A model generated the notes under the pieces. The model was not told where the DNA came from. It saw nothing but the letters and a program-made list of their open reading frames with translations, and ran no database searches. Both the position numbers and the translations under genes were made by a program. Of a stretch of DNA of 64,000 bases, positions 1 through 12,878 are shown in pieces; position 1 is the first letter of the stretch, and every line of letters begins with the position of its first letter. The stretch comes from Pyricularia pennisetigena. Lineage: Eukaryota; Ascomycota; Sordariomycetes; Magnaporthales; Pyriculariaceae. The stretch spans positions 1,195,758 through 1,259,757 of the forward strand of contig NW_021940921.1 in assembly GCF_004337985.1 (NCBI RefSeq). Reading direction: 5' to 3'.

Positions 1-1542
1 TACCACCTGCCCTTAATCCGTTCATGGCGGTACTGTTTTTTCGATTTTTCTTTCGATTTTCGATTTCTTTTGATATTATTTTTAATTTTTGACCAAATTT
101 TATACTTTTTGCACGTGGAGGGTCGTATATATGTATATATCGTTATTGAGGATTTTGGTGCTCATACCAGATTGTTTAAGCAGTTAAATAAGCGGATAAG
201 CAAAGTATATACTTTTTTATATATAATTTACAATCGAAACTCGTTTATATTTTTACCAGTTTTAACGATAATGAAACCAAAACTTCAAAAATTCGATTAC
301 GTATATACACAAACGTACAGGTCTCACCATATCCATAATACCGGCTTTAAAAACTGTTTAATAAAAACAAATGCTAAATGCGTATTTTATAAATCTTTTT
401 GCTTTATTTAATTAATTCTATATTATTTTTGTTTTGCAGCCAGATCTTGTGGTTTTTGGACGTGGGGGGTAGAATATATACTTTTAATATAACATTACAC
501 TTTGGTACGTATATTTAATTATATAAGCCGTTAAATATGCGGATAGGTAAAGTGTATCCAATTTTATTTATATTTTACAATGGAAATGCTTTTACATTTT
601 TACCAATTTTAATATTAATAAAACCAAAGTTTGAAAAAGTGGATAATATATATAAACAAACGTCAACGCAAAGCCCGATCTACAATACTGGCCCTTTTTT
701 TTTTTTATATAAAAAAATGCTAAATTTGTATTATTTTTATATTTATTGCTTTATTTATTTAAATAAAATTTATAAAAAAAAAGTACAATAAGATTTTTTG
801 ATAAATTAATAAAGCAGTGCCTGAATTAAACTTTCTTTTAATTTTACCCATATTTGCGTAAATCATTAAGGTTTTTAACAAAATGTTAGTTAATATAGAA
901 ATATCAAAAAACTTTTGTTTTAATCGATAATTGCATGCACTTTGCGGTATTAGGTCTACTAGGCTATAAATACTTTAACTAGAATGAAAACTAATATTAT
1001 ATACTATTATTTCAAATAAAAATTAAATATAATGAAAAATTACAAATTTTACTTAATATTTACATATCTTTTCAAATACAGTGGCTATACAAACGTGGCC
1101 GGTATTCAAATAATTAACAAACTTCAATTAATCTAACGCAAACCACTGTATACTTTTAAAATTTTTATTTGTTATTTTATTCGAATATTTAATTGTATAT
1201 TACGGTTACACCATTTTCTTTTGCTATTATAATGCGAATATATTGTATATACCCGCTATAAACGGTAAAATACTACAAATTATCCTTATATTAATAAAAT
1301 AATTATCAGCGATATCGCAACATTAAATATATTATTAATAATACCGTTATAAACGGCGAAATGCGACAAATTATCGTTGGTAGTACCGCCATGAACGGCC
1401 AAATGCGACAAGATGTCCTCAGATTAGAACGAGCGCGATCTTTTCGGCCAATGTAATTGGTCGAAAAGCCATGTGGCTAAAAGGTACATGGAGCGCTCGG
1501 TCCCCACTGCGAAGCAGGGGGGTCTAGTCTGAGCACTGAGAC
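1..1542 (+). repeat. Hairpin-ended TA-flanked element, copy 1 (left end outside window)
   Basis: This copy runs from beyond the window edge to a GC-rich terminus at 1390-1542 that ends CTGAGAC followed by TA (1543-1544). The terminus matches, inverted, the start of the copies at 18285 and 24277. It holds an imperfect palindrome at about 1439-1470 (TTTTCGGCCAAT paired with ATTGGTCGAAAA) and a short inverted repeat CCGCC..GGCGG type near 1386-1398. The interior is AT-rich and non-coding; the motif TTGCATGCACTTTGC at about 932 recurs in the other copies. It sits inside the Copia remnant that starts at 1545. The family is not recognised; TA flanks and inverted ends suggest a non-autonomous DNA transposon. 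Confidence 0.6.
105..715 (+). repeat. Two tandem copies of a ~345-bp module
   Basis: Two diverged direct copies lie end to end, at about 105-400 and 450-715. Each starts with a CACGTGGAGGG-like or GACGTGGGGGG-like block, then GCGGATA(A/G)GCAAAGT-like, then TTTTTACCA(G/A)TTTTAA, then a block with an ACAAACGTC-like core. The same pair lies inverted at 19150-19740 in copy 3, while copy 4 (24277-25584) has only one module. No coding capacity is evident. Confidence 0.55.
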
Positions 1543-1544
1543 TA

Positions 1545-3644
1545 CTTTGTTAGGCCATTAATGGGTATTTGCTTGGATTCCAGGTATTTTAAAGTTATTA
1601 ATCCTTTTATAATTAACTCCCGTACATAATATAACCTTAATAACGTATATTTATTACGTTAATGGTGCGAAGAATTATAAACGTTAATTATAAAACCTGT
1701 ATTATTTCTAAATATTGCCAGAAGGCGTTTTTTCGGTAATTGAATTTTTATAAATAGGTTTTTAAAACATTGTACTTTTCGCAGGGCTTCCGTTAAGGCA
1801 TTGGCTTTGGTTTTTGGGGTGTTTAAAGCTATAATATTAGCCTTTTTGCATTTCCACGTTATAGGGCCCCCAAATAGGGTATACAAATATCCGTAAATGG
1901 TTTTTGAATTTTCCCTAGCCCCGGCAAAAACGCTATTATTAAAACCCAGTAATTTAAAGCTTTTCAAACCCCTTATTAAAGAATTGAGTGGTAATTCGGC
2001 TTGAAATACTCTATTTCCGCAGCAAATATATGAGGATTTTATACCCGTTAAATAATGTAATAAGTTTTTAGTTACCGTTGAATAAACTGTAGTAGTTTTT
2101 ATTAAAAAACGTAAAAACTATTAAACCGTAAAACCGATATCCGGGCGCGTTAATAGCATTAAATACATAAAGGTACTGATAATACGCTGTAATAATTTGA
2201 TTTCCAACGCAGTTACGGGTTTACCCCCGCTGTATCTTAACATACCCGGTTATAAGGGAACAAATATAAGTTTGCAATTAATTAATATAAACGTTGCTAA
2301 TCCTTTTTTTATATACTAATTTTAATGGAGTTAAAATAAGCGTTTGGGCGTATCCTTTATAATTGAAACGCCTCAAAAATAGGCTGCAGGGCCCCTGTTT
2401 TCCAACGTGTAAACTTTATTAAAACGGGTTTCAAATCCTAAACATATTGCAATTTAGGACTTATTAGCAGGTAATCGCTTACAAAGGTACCGATAAAGTA
2501 TTTGGATTTAACGGTATAAAAAACGACGGGATTAAAGATTAACGGTTTAAAGCCTTTTTTAAAAAATAGGGTTTTTAGCTTGTTTTACCATTTTTTTAGA
2601 CCCTGTTTCAAACCGTATTACTCCTTTTCCAACTATATAACCTGCAATTCTTTCGGATTATAACCCATTTCGACTAAAGTTTTAGCGGTAATAAGGTTAC
2701 GAGACTTAAACCATTCGTTAAAACCGTTTGGAATTTGCAAATATATATTTACGTCGGTAAAATTAATATTCAAAAATGCACCGAAAAAATCGATTTGTTT
2801 TATTTCCCAGTTTTATATATTAACTATAACTAATAGTATACGCTAAATAGGTGGTATATTTGTGTTAGCAAAAGTTTCGATATAATTTAGGGCTTCGACC
2901 TATAAAAAACCCCTAATAGTAAACCTAACTTTATATTTTATAGGTTTATTGTTTTTATTTTTTTTTAATTTGAATACCGGCCGGGTAAAAACGAGTTTTC
3001 GGCCTGCAGGCATTTTAACTGTAAGCATAAAACGGAAAGTTGTCAAAATAACAATTTGGTCGAATTTGAACGTTAAAACAGCTAACCATTTAACATTTTC
3101 GGAGCTATTTAAGGCCTATTGGTAGCTATTTGGTTTACCGTTTTTAATGGGCTTTTTCTTTGTTTTATTTTTGGTTTGAAAATAAAAATAATGCACGTAA
3201 TATATATTTATTAAATGTGGGTTTTCGAGCAGCGAGTTTTGCTCCTTATTTTGTGTTTTGGGTGCTGAAAGCACCGCAATTTCCGTTGTTTTAAATATTG
3301 GATTAGGTACCGCTACCGTTATAGGTTTTGGGGGGCGAACGGTAGGCTATATAAGCTTGGCGGGCATTGTATTTTCAGGGTTTTAATGCCCTGTAAGGGG
3401 TGGTAATTGCCCTGTAATAGGTGCTAAATATCCTGTAACAGGTGGTAGATACCCTGTATTTTCAGGGCTTTTTAAGGGATAATTATCCGCTGGAACGCTG
3501 TTAATTTCGTTTTTAAATTCAAAATTAAAATCCCCCTTTAAATCTTTATTTTTCCCCTTTAAGATCTGTACCGTTTCCCCTGGAATAACCAAATTTTCAG
3601 CGCTTATACCCTTTAAAACTTTTACGGTAAAGGTTTTGTATACG
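1545..3644 (-). mobile_element. Copia retrotransposon remnant (RT to 3' end), RIP-degraded
   Basis: Read on the minus strand, 1659-1967 translates as a degraded Ty1/Copia RNase H, with a GYLYTLFGGPITWKCKKANI-like stretch where the family has a G-Y-x-F-x-x-G-G-x-I-x-W-x-S-K-K pattern. Reverse transcriptase and inter-domain remnants continue to 3644. It is the same family as the Copia copy at 31431-46292, whose 35.87-37.5 kb and 44.76-45.1 kb parts align with it. The upstream half is missing because a Gypsy element begins at 3645. The other end is cut at 1543 by the TA-flanked element. Stops in all frames show it is dead. Confidence 0.8.
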
Positions 3645-4073
3645 TGTTACGACCAGATAGTTGGGCCGGTACCAGGGAGGCCAGGCGGGGTCACACCCCT
3701 CCTGACGACACTCGACCAAAAGAAACACCGACCGGCAGGAAATAGGATTATATAAGGACCCAATGACGTAATAATACGTAACCACCAAAAAGTAATTTCG
3801 GTTAATTTGGAAAACCTCAATTAGGAATTACAAATTGAACAAACTAGGAGAGATTATATTGGAAATATAATTTATATAAAACATGTTTATTACCATATAA
3901 ATAGAATTTAATTTAAAATCGCTTAACAGCAATTAACTTACTATTTACCCAGGAATCGATTATAGTTTCACCCCAGTTATCAAAAGCCCCAATTACCCAA
4001 ACAAAACGCTTAATTGTTTTAACCTACTATATTTTACCCTAAAAACAGGTTACCCGATATTTTAATCGTAATA
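3645..4073 (+). repeat. 5' LTR of Gypsy copy 1
   Basis: This 429-bp LTR starts TGTTACGACC and ends CGTAATA (RIP form of CGTAACA). It matches the 443-444 bp LTRs at 37567, 44314, 48695 and 55499 and the 453-bp LTR at 26860. A conserved block with GGCCAGGCGGGGTCACACCCC lies near its start. Confidence 0.85.
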
Positions 4074-4332
4074 TTTCAATTGCTCCTGTTTAATATTTTA
4101 CCTTAAAATATATCGAATAATATCGCCGAAACGATATTTTCCAATAAAACCACCCCTTAAACCCCTTTTACTATTAACGCTCCGACCAGCGCTAACGTTT
4201 TACGTTAAATGGTCGCGACGTTCCAAGCAAAAAATCGACAGTTCCAGGAACAAATAACCGATAAATTAATCGAGTTAATAGGAATTATAAAAATATTTTC
4301 TACTCTTACCCTACGATGGTGCCCCAGGTATT

Positions 4333-4662
4333 TTGCAGGAATTCCTTATAGGAACCCGGGCCTATTTTCATTTTAACGAAAACAATTTCGATAATAACGC
4401 AATTAAAATTATTTACGTAATTTCGCTATTAGAAAGCGATACGTTCGCCTGGTTCGAACCAATTTTACGAAATTATTTGGATTACGATAAGGAAAAAGAC
4501 CGTAAAGTTAAAATTAGCCGCATTTTCGACGATAACAAAAATTTCGAAAAATACCTTAGGGGAGTATTCAGTAACCTAAACGAGGAACGCACGGTTAAGC
4601 GTAAATTGGTGCGTTTTACCCAAATTAAATCGGTATCTAAATATGCCAGTGAATTTCGATAA
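4333..4662 (+). pseudogene. Gypsy gag fragment (copy 1)
   Basis: An open stretch of 109 codons resembles the Ty3/Gypsy capsid domain: an LIGTRAYFHF start, a VISLLESDTFAWFEPILRNY block and a basic end RKLVRFTQIKSVSKYASEFR. This pattern (W/F-x-G preceded by tr.r.YF) is typical of fungal Gypsy gag. The frame continues, with stops, to a zinc-knuckle relic near 5010-5060 (CFKCNKPG-like). The start Met is only the first available ATG; the real start lay upstream. The homologous segment in copy 2 is at 38271-38561. Confidence 0.75.
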
Positions 4663-6993
4663 ATTACCGTTAAATTATTATAGGGCCCCGAAACCCTAAT
4701 TGTACGTTTTTATGCAGGATTTAAAAAAAAAGTTAAAAACGAGTTTATCAAAAAAGAACGACCGGATATTTTAACCGACTACGTAAAATTAGCAATTAAA
4801 ATTAATAACTGATTTTATAAACGAAAATTAGAACGACGCGAAGGACGTAACGTATAAGGCCTAATTTTGCGATAAATTAATATAGGACGCAAATATTAGC
4901 ACTTTAAACCGTTTCGCCAATATAATATTTCCTACGGAATGTATAGCGGATTTATGGATTTTAACGCGGTATAATATAAAAAACTTTGTAAAAATCACAA
5001 AAATGGTAAATGTTTTAAATGTAACAAACCGGGATTGATCGCAAAATTTTATCCCAAGAACATTCCAGGTTTATATTCCAATTATGTAATTGGATACAAG
5101 AACAATACCCCCGATTCCAAAAAACTACGAAAATTAAACGCCATCACCCATTAATAAATATAACCAGATTAATATAACCTAATAAATTGGACTATATGCT
5201 ATAAGGACAATTATATAACCTATAATAGCGTAAAAGTGGACGCAAAATGGTACCCGCAAAAGTTTTAAAGCACCCGGACCCTAGCAGTATAAAACCGCGT
5301 ACCTATTAAAACTAAATTACCCATATAATTACGCAAATAAAACGCCAAATTACCCTAATTTACGGGATTAAATACTTTAAAAAAATTAAAACCAAAATTA
5401 TTGGGACAAACCCACCGTATCCGAATAATCTAACAAGCCCTAATAAATGAATCCAGCAACGAATTAAAAAACAACTTTAGCAGAAAAAAAGTTATACCTT
5501 TAAACTTATATAATATAATAAAGGGAAAAAACCTTTATATATATAAAAAAAACCCATCGATTAATACCGAAACGACCAATTAATGCAATTCCCCGCAATA
5601 TTATGTCGAACAAAAATATAAAACCTTATAGGATTAATCGATCCAACCTTTGGAAACCACCTTATTTTGGACACCACATATCCCAAATATACAGAAATCT
5701 TTTAAGTAAAATATTTTCGAAATAATTGCGGATTGCATTTTAGCAGGAAAACAATACACGATTTTTTTCCACGACGACGCAAGATAATAGGTATCCACGA
5801 AATATATATTACCATTAAATTACCCATTTGGGAAATTAAAATAAGATTTAACACCGAACCAGCGGTAATTCTTACTTTTTACGACGATTACCCCATGGGA
5901 TATTCCAATTAAAAACGATTCCTATAGTACAAATGCACCTAAAGCATTTGCAAAATATATATATTAACGAAAATACAGGTATAATACGAAATAAAATTAC
6001 GATAACCAGGACCCGCACTAATGATTAAAATTGTATGGAACCTTCACGTTAAAGATAACAAAATGCCTAGGAACGTACGAAAAACACCTACACTAACGGG
6101 ACACCGATTTAATAAAATTAAAATTAAAAGCAGTTATGCGCCCCGAAATGAAAAGAATAAAGACCCACGGCGCGAGTCCAGTAAATTAAAAAGTTAAATC
6201 AACCAAACGGTAGTAGTAAAAACGGAATAAAGAGCTTTAAACGTTATTCAAACCACGAAAACAGCATAGGAATATATATTTTTAAATATACAATTTAATG
6301 GGAAATTTATACAAACGTCTTTTAAAAACGTAGTATAAAGTAATTACACTTCCCCAAAAATCGTGAAAAAACGACGGATATTTTGGTAATAAAAAAAAAC
6401 TATACCGACTGTAAACCGTGAAAGGAAAGGCAATTTTATTCGGGAACGATACAATCGAAACAAAAACCGTACACCTTTAAGTGGAAAATTATGGACGAAA
6501 GGAGCAATTATTTTGGATATTACGGAAATAGGGAATAAAAATACAATTTTAGAAATTCCCTGGTTTAAAAGGAGCAACCCCCGGATAAACTGGATTAAAG
6601 GCAAAATTTATTGGGAAAGACACCTAATTGTTAAACGATCTCCAGTATAATAAGGTTTATACAGGAAATATAGGGTACGGAAAAACCAAACAAAGCAAAT
6701 GGCGTATTTATAGGAAGGACGACTAACCCCGGAATTAATATCGGAAAAAAAGCGATTATTTACAGGTGAACACCGATCCAACTACCGAATATTAGCCACG
6801 AAAAAATAGACCAAAAATGGTAAAATCCCAGAAAAAAACCAAATTTATATACGGTTATTTAGCCAAAAATTCGAGACCGGATTACCCGAATACAGCCCGT
6901 TCGACCACGAAATACTATTGAAACAAGGAACCCAACCAAAGTTACATAAAATATACGGTTTAAATTTAATGTAAATGGAGGTTTTAAACGAAT

Positions 6994-7093
6994 TGTTGAT
7001 TATGCCGCTGTTCAGTTGGCTGCGCGCATAAAACATGCAGCCGACTGCTCTTAACGTGCGGTCGCAGGGCCTTTATAAGGCCTGTTTTTAACA
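6994..7093 (-). mobile_element. 100-bp mini-element with LTR-like ends, copy A
   Basis: Compared with the other two Gypsy copies, 100 bp are inserted within the reverse transcriptase region. The insert begins TGTTGATTATGCC and ends TTTTTAACA, and is flanked by a perfect 5-bp duplication CGAAT (6989-6993 and 7094-7098). It contains an inverted repeat GGCCTTTATAAGGCC-like near its end. A second copy, also exactly 100 bp and inverted, is at 14659-14758. TG...CA ends with a 5-bp duplication point to a solo LTR or a TRIM-like miniature retroelement rather than a MITE. It has no coding capacity. Confidence 0.8.
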
Positions 7094-7094
7094 C

Positions 7095-7754
7095 GAATAT
7101 TTCGCAAAAACCCTTGAAAAAGGTTATATTAAACCATCGATATTACCAGCAGGATACCTAATCCTTTTCCTCATAAAAAGAGATAAAGAATTACAATTAT
7201 GCGTGGATTATAAATAATTAAACGACATTATAATAAAAAATTGCTACCCGCTCCCATTAATAGGAAAGTTTCGAGACATATTTTATTAAATATAATGGTT
7301 CACGATATCAAATCTTAAAAGAGCATACAATTTAATCCGTATCAAGAAAGGCGAGGAATGGAAAACAGCATTCCGCATTAAACGAAAATATTACGAATAC
7401 CTGCTAATACCTTTCGGTTTTACGAACGCCCCCGCCATCTTCCAAACCATAATGAACCAGGTTTTGAAGGAATATTTAAATATCTTCATTGTTATTTACC
7501 TGGACGATATCCTTATTTTTTCCAAAACGTTGGAAAAATACAAAAATCACGTTTACAAAGTTTTACAAAAGCTAAAAAACGTTAAACTTTTAATTAATCC
7601 CGAAAATGCATTTTTTACAGCAAGCAAATTAATTTCCCAAGGTATATTATCGCCCCTGGAAAGATTGGAATGGAAAAATCAAAAATCGAAACAGTCAAGG
7701 AATGATTTTAACCATAAAACGCAAAAAACACTCGGGTATTTTTTGGATTTGTGA
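7095..7754 (+). pseudogene. Gypsy reverse transcriptase fragment (copy 1)
   Basis: The catalytic block is visible: the YLDDIL motif is at about 7497-7514, in an open stretch running 7452-7754. Upstream in the same element are remnants of the FVPKKDGKLR / DYRxLN blocks (about 7160-7230) and FRTxxGxYEY (about 7360-7410), broken by TAA and TAG stops. Family and order (before RNase H and integrase) fit Ty3/Gypsy. It cannot make a functional enzyme. Confidence 0.8.
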
Positions 7755-8638
7755 ATTTTTACAGAGAGTGTATTAAAAAGTACAGCACGATCAACACCCT
7801 ATTGACTAATATAATTAAAAATGATTTAAAATTTTAATGGACGGAATAAGTATAATAAACTTTTGAATAACTAGAAAACGCAGTAGCATAAAAACCAATT
7901 TTTAAAGTATTAAATCCAATAAAACCTTTCGAAATCGAAACCGACGTATTCGATTATGCAATCGGAGGACAATCTAACCAACGAAACGAAAAAAAACGTT
8001 TGCATTTTTACGCCTTTTTTTTACAAAAGTTATATAAGCCAAAATCTAATTATTAAATCCACGATAAAGAATTTATAACCATTATCCGAACATTCGAAAA
8101 ATGGAAATCATAATTATCCGGAATTAAATACGAAATATTAATTCATACGAACCACATAAGCCTAGCCCATTTTACCACCAATAAAACATTAAACAAACGA
8201 CCAATTAGATAAGCAAAATTCCTATTAGAATTCCATTTTAGGATTATTTATTGAAAAGGAGTAGAAACCGGTAAAACCGATGCTTTTGACCGAAAACCAA
8301 ATTATAAAAATTTAATATTCAAAAAAACACGGAAAATCCTTATAACAAATAATAAAGAAAACCTTTTACCAATTTACCGAAATTTTAGAACGACCAATAC
8401 GGTAAACACACCAAAGGAAATACGGACAATCCACGAAAATAAAACCCACGGATACCAAAGAATTTCCAAAGTATGGAAACGGTTAAAACAGCACTATAAT
8501 CTTAAAAAAACACGATAGGAAGTACGAAAAACTGTTAAAAATCTCGATTTTTGAACAAAAACCAAATCCGCAAAATATAAACCCTATAAAACTTTACAAC
8601 CTTTACTAACCCCCAGTAAAACCTGGTAAACTATTATA

Positions 8639-9240
8639 ATGGATTTGATCGTTAAATTACCACCTTCCGAAAAACCATTTACTAAAACCAAATACAATAA
8701 CATATTAATTATAGTGGATAAATTTGCCAAATACGCCTATTTCCTACCTTATAAAGAAAGTAGCAACGCCGAAAAAATCGTTTACACATCTTTACAAATA
8801 ATTGTTAATAATTACGGATTTCCAAAAAGCATTATTACGGACAAAGATAAACTTTTTAGATTCAAACTTTGGAAATTTTTAATGGAATAATTAGGAACCG
8901 ATTATAAATTATTTACAGTATTCCGCCTATAAGCGAACGCACAAATAGAGCGAGCGAACCAAATATTAGAATAATACCTAAATTATACTATAAATTATAA
9001 AAAGGATAATTAGGTACGATTATTATTCATAATATAATTCGCCTATAACAATTCAAAAAATGAAAATATTAAAATAACCCCGTTTTATACCAGATACGGA
9101 TTTAATCCTACCGTATATATAGAGCCAAAAACCATAGTTACGGCCCCACGAACCGATAAATAAATAAACGAATTACATAAACTCCACCAAAAACTCCACC
9201 AAAAATTAGAATTCGTACGAAAAAAAATAACCAAATGCGG
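8639..9240 (+). pseudogene. Gypsy integrase core fragment (copy 1)
   Basis: 8639-8890 begins MDLIVKLPPS and runs through KYNNILIIVDKFAKYAYFLP to SIITDKDKLF, which matches the first two acidic catalytic positions of the Ty3/Gypsy integrase core (MDF..., TDRG...). The segment with the third acid lies after stops at about 8930-8960. The intact-reading homologue is at 50484-51047 on the minus strand. Confidence 0.8.
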
Positions 9241-9397
9241 TAACTAATATTGGATAAAAGGACCATTTTTCCAAAAAATAACGTTTATTTTATTCGACGT
9301 AATATTACAATATAGCGACCAAACAGCAAATTTAACTTTAAAAAATTCAAAACTTTTAAAATCAATAAAAGAATTAGCGAAAGCAATTACAAATTTA

Positions 9398-9824
9398 GTC
9401 TCAGGGCTCATCCCTGAAGCCCAGAGCTCCACAATTGAGCCACTTCGTGGCTCAATTGCGGCTTTGCAATGTACCTGTGGGTCCATCCAAAGATCACTCT
9501 GGTTCAGGCCTGAGGACAAGTTGTCGATTTCCGCCGTTCATGGCGGTATTTTTGGCCTTTTTTCGACCGACACTCCTTTATTGTTCCACAGCCACGCAAA
9601 ATATTGAAAAAAGAAAATACCGTTGAAAATAGCGTTTAATACCGCTATTAGCAGCGATTTGTTTATTATTTTATCTGCTATAACGGCCGAACTCCACACT
9701 ACCTGCCCTTAATCCGTTCATGGCGGTACTGTTTTTTTCGAATTTCTTTTGGATTTTCGATTTTTTTTAATATTATGTTCAATTCTTAACCAAACTTTAT
9801 AGTTTTTGCACGTGGAGGGTCGTA

Positions 9825-9864
<40 letters not shown>

Positions 9865-10981
9865 GCTATATTAAATTTGGTTTAGAGCCCAGATTATAAA
9901 AACCATCAAATAAGCGGATAGGTAAATTAAACATATTTTTATATATGATTCACAATCGAAACTCGTTTATATTTTTACCAATTTTAACGATAATAAAGCC
10001 AAGATTACAGGGACTGGAATACGTAAAAAAACAAACGTCCACGTTAGATCCAGTTCATAGTAGTAGCTTTAAAAAGTCTTTTATGTAAGAAAATGCTAAA
10101 TATGTATTTTTTATCGATTTTTTGCTTTATTTACTTAACTTTATATTATTTTATTTTGCAGCCAAGCTCTATGCATTTTGCACTTGGGGTATGGCATATA
10201 TATACATATATACAAATATAATATAATACCCCTGTTTGGTATATATATTAAATTGTATAAGCCGTTAAGTAAGCGGATAGGTAAGAAGTATGTAAATTTA
10301 TATATAATTTATAATCGAAATGCTTTTATATTTTGACCAATTTTTACAATAATAAAACCAAGATTTCAGGGACTGGATGAAATATATAAAAAAGCGTTAA
10401 CGTGAAATCTGGTTTATGATACCCGTCTATATTATTTCTTTATGAAAGGAAATGTTAAATTTGTGCTATTTTTCTATTTTTTGCTTTCATTAATTAGAAA
10501 AATTTAATAAAAATGAAGTGGAGTAACGTCTATATATACAGTTATAATAAGATGGGAATATTGAAATCTCTTTTTATTTTAAAATTAGTTGCGTAAATTA
10601 GTCTGCTTTTCGACAAATTAGTAAATAATACAAAAATATTAATAAAAGCTTTGTTTTAAACGATAATTGCATGCACTTGGTAGCTTGAAATCCGCTCAAG
10701 CATGAAAAATTAGTACTTGGTTTTAAACTTGTATTATATATTATTGTTCAAAACAATAATTAAACATTATAATACAATACAAGTTTTACTAAATATTGAA
10801 ATTTCTTTTTAAGGAAATTAAATCTGAGGACGCGGCTTTCAATCCCAGGCTGCTTAAGGTCCAATTGATCTAACGCAACTGATTACATATTTTTGTAATT
10901 TTCATTCAATATTTTATTCGAATATTTAATTGCTTGCTTTGATTATATTGCTTCTTTTTGCTATTATACTTTAAATACAAT
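9398..10981 (+). repeat. Hairpin-ended TA-flanked element, copy 2 (other end missing)
   Basis: It begins GTCTCAGGGCTCATCCCTGA immediately after TA, inserted in Gypsy copy 1. The first ~150 bp are GC-rich with palindromes (CAATTGAGCCAC paired with GTGGCTCAATTG at about 9431-9456; CGCCGTTCATGGCGG at about 9533). The interior repeats the modules and the TTGCATGCACTT motif seen in copies 1, 3 and 4. The expected opposite terminus is absent; a Gypsy-type leader starts at about 10982. Confidence 0.6.
9830..9862. repeat. (TA)n microsatellite
   Basis: A run of about 16 TA units lies within the TA-flanked element, in the same place where other copies have only a few TA steps. Confidence 0.85.
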
Positions 10982-12878
10982 GTGTTATGGATTCGTGCCT
11001 AATGCACTTATCACGTAATAAAATACAAAAACGGCTTAGGGACAATATATAAAAGGGAAAAACACTACCACGACCCGGACATACACCTTTACCTTCCCTT
11101 TCCCCTCAACGTTAATAATAATACCAAGAAAAATATTTAACGGTCCTTAGGACGTTGTTTTATTTTAGAGTATTTACTAGCGTTTAATTTAAATACGATA
11201 ATAGTTTACCTAAGGCCGGGCCCGGGAGGGGAAACCCACGATTTTTACGAAAACCTAGTCGTGAATATTACGACTTTAAAAAAACGCATCCCTTAAATAT
11301 TATTATATTTTTCAGCGCAAACGCGATCGCGCAAAAATAACGTTTTAAAAACAAGTTTTTACGTAACCCCCCATAGTACAACGGCGCACCGGTTGCGTTT
11401 ACAATTTGGAAATAAACTATTTCGTATAAGTTAATACGCGACGCGGAATTTATCGGAAACCAGCGCGACCAATTCGAATATATATAATCCAGTTTTACCA
11501 CGACAATATAAATTATGGTCCGCTTTTTTTACGAAGTAAAGGGTACGGGAAAAAGGTATAAGCACGAGAATTTTATCGAATATCTGGGGCGTACGTACGA
11601 CGGCTTTTATAAAAAAGCCCAAATTTTCGCTGAATTAAAGGTATTCCGTATATAATATGGCGAATTATTTGCATATTGTTTTACCAAATTCGAACGCCTC
11701 CTTATTGCGGCCGGGGGCTTCGAATGGTTAGACGAAATACGAGCCAATCATTTCCGTTTCCGGGTCGTTAATCGGATAAAAAAGGCGTCGGTAAAAAAGG
11801 GTATCGTTTCCAATTTTTATTACAGATTTATCGCTATATACCGTTATATTGCCCAGGATTTGGAAATTATTAATTTGGATAAACGTTTTAGTTGAAAACG
11901 GAGCGCCCCCCTCTTAAATTCCTTAAAAACGGGTTTAAAAACTATAATAATAATAGGCGTATTAACGATAAAAATTGGCCGAAACCGTTATAACGTTAGT
12001 AAAAAACGATAAAAGCATTAATTAGATGGAAATAACAAAAGAAAATCGGATTTTATAAATATCCGTTTGAAAATTCCAACGACGCCGCGAAATAAAGGTT
12101 TACCTCCGTTGCGGGTCCATTTTCCACTACGCCCAAAATTACCAGTTCGCGCGGGTTATACGCCCAATATCGAACGACCCCGAAAAAGGAAGAAATTAAT
12201 TTTGGGCTGTAATTTTAGCTTAGAAAAAAACCGACGCGACGGGCCCCAATTATCCTATAATACGTTAATAAATATAAATCGGAAAAAACAGTTAAAAAAA
12301 ATACAAATTATAATAAATGGGCAACCATTTTCTATCCCGGCTTGAACCAATTTAACGAAATTTATTGTTACATATATGGATTTAGGGTGCGAATATTTTG
12401 CGGTAATAAACAAAAATTATACCGAAAAATTAAACTTAATAAAAATCCTTTTATTATGAACCCGCCAATTGGGCACGGTAATGGGACGAACACGAACCGA
12501 TATACGGGAAATAGGTAATTGCAACGTAAATATCGACAATTAGTTTGCGCCGATATTTTTTTATATAATCCCGGAATTAACCCAAAACCTGCTCCTGGGA
12601 TTCCTTTGGATAACCTACCGAAAAATAATATTTAATTTAAACCAAAAAAGGTTAAAAATAGGGTCCGTTAAAGTATTATTCGTGCAAAAGCTGCCCCTAC
12701 GCCCGAAAAGCAAAAAATTTACGGTGGTTATAGGCAGCGTATTCCTAGCAGCGGCCCGAAAAATAAAATAAAAATACGATCGAATAAATGGAATTCGTTT
12801 TTATTTCGTTAGGAAATATAACCCGGGTCCTAATTTTGTCGGCGGTAAATAAAAATAACGTAAAGCCCCCGACGACGT
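10982..12878 (+). mobile_element. Second Gypsy family: leader, gag and protease remnant
   Basis: Starts near TGTTATGGATTCGTGCC. A TATA-like TATATAAAAGGG is at about 11047. Plus-strand translation at 11480-11900 gives a Gypsy capsid-like stretch (FYKKAQIFAELKVF..., FTKFERLLIAAGG). 12067-12345 is a basic, zinc-knuckle-side segment. 12350-12770 is a retropepsin-like stretch (MDLGCEYFAVI, then IPELTQNLLLGFLWI), where the active-site DSG/DTG reads D-L-G. It is broken at 12879 by the element with 659-bp LTRs; no clear RT of this family is found afterwards. Related leader fragments lie at 29562-29759 and 46335-46480. Confidence 0.65.

Larger units (their letters stand above)
3645..9395 (+). mobile_element. 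Gypsy chromovirus copy 1, 3' end lost
   Basis: It starts with a TGTTACGACCAG LTR end and contains gag, zinc knuckle, protease, reverse transcriptase, RNase H and integrase remnants in Ty3/Gypsy order, all heavily RIP-mutated. It is co-linear with the complete copies at 37567-44757 and 48695-55941. It stops at 9395, within the part encoding the integrase C-terminal tail, where a TA-flanked element begins (TA at 9396-9397). The chromodomain region and 3' LTR are not found on the far side, so a deletion or rearrangement followed. It carries a 100-bp insertion at 6994-7093. Confidence 0.85.
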
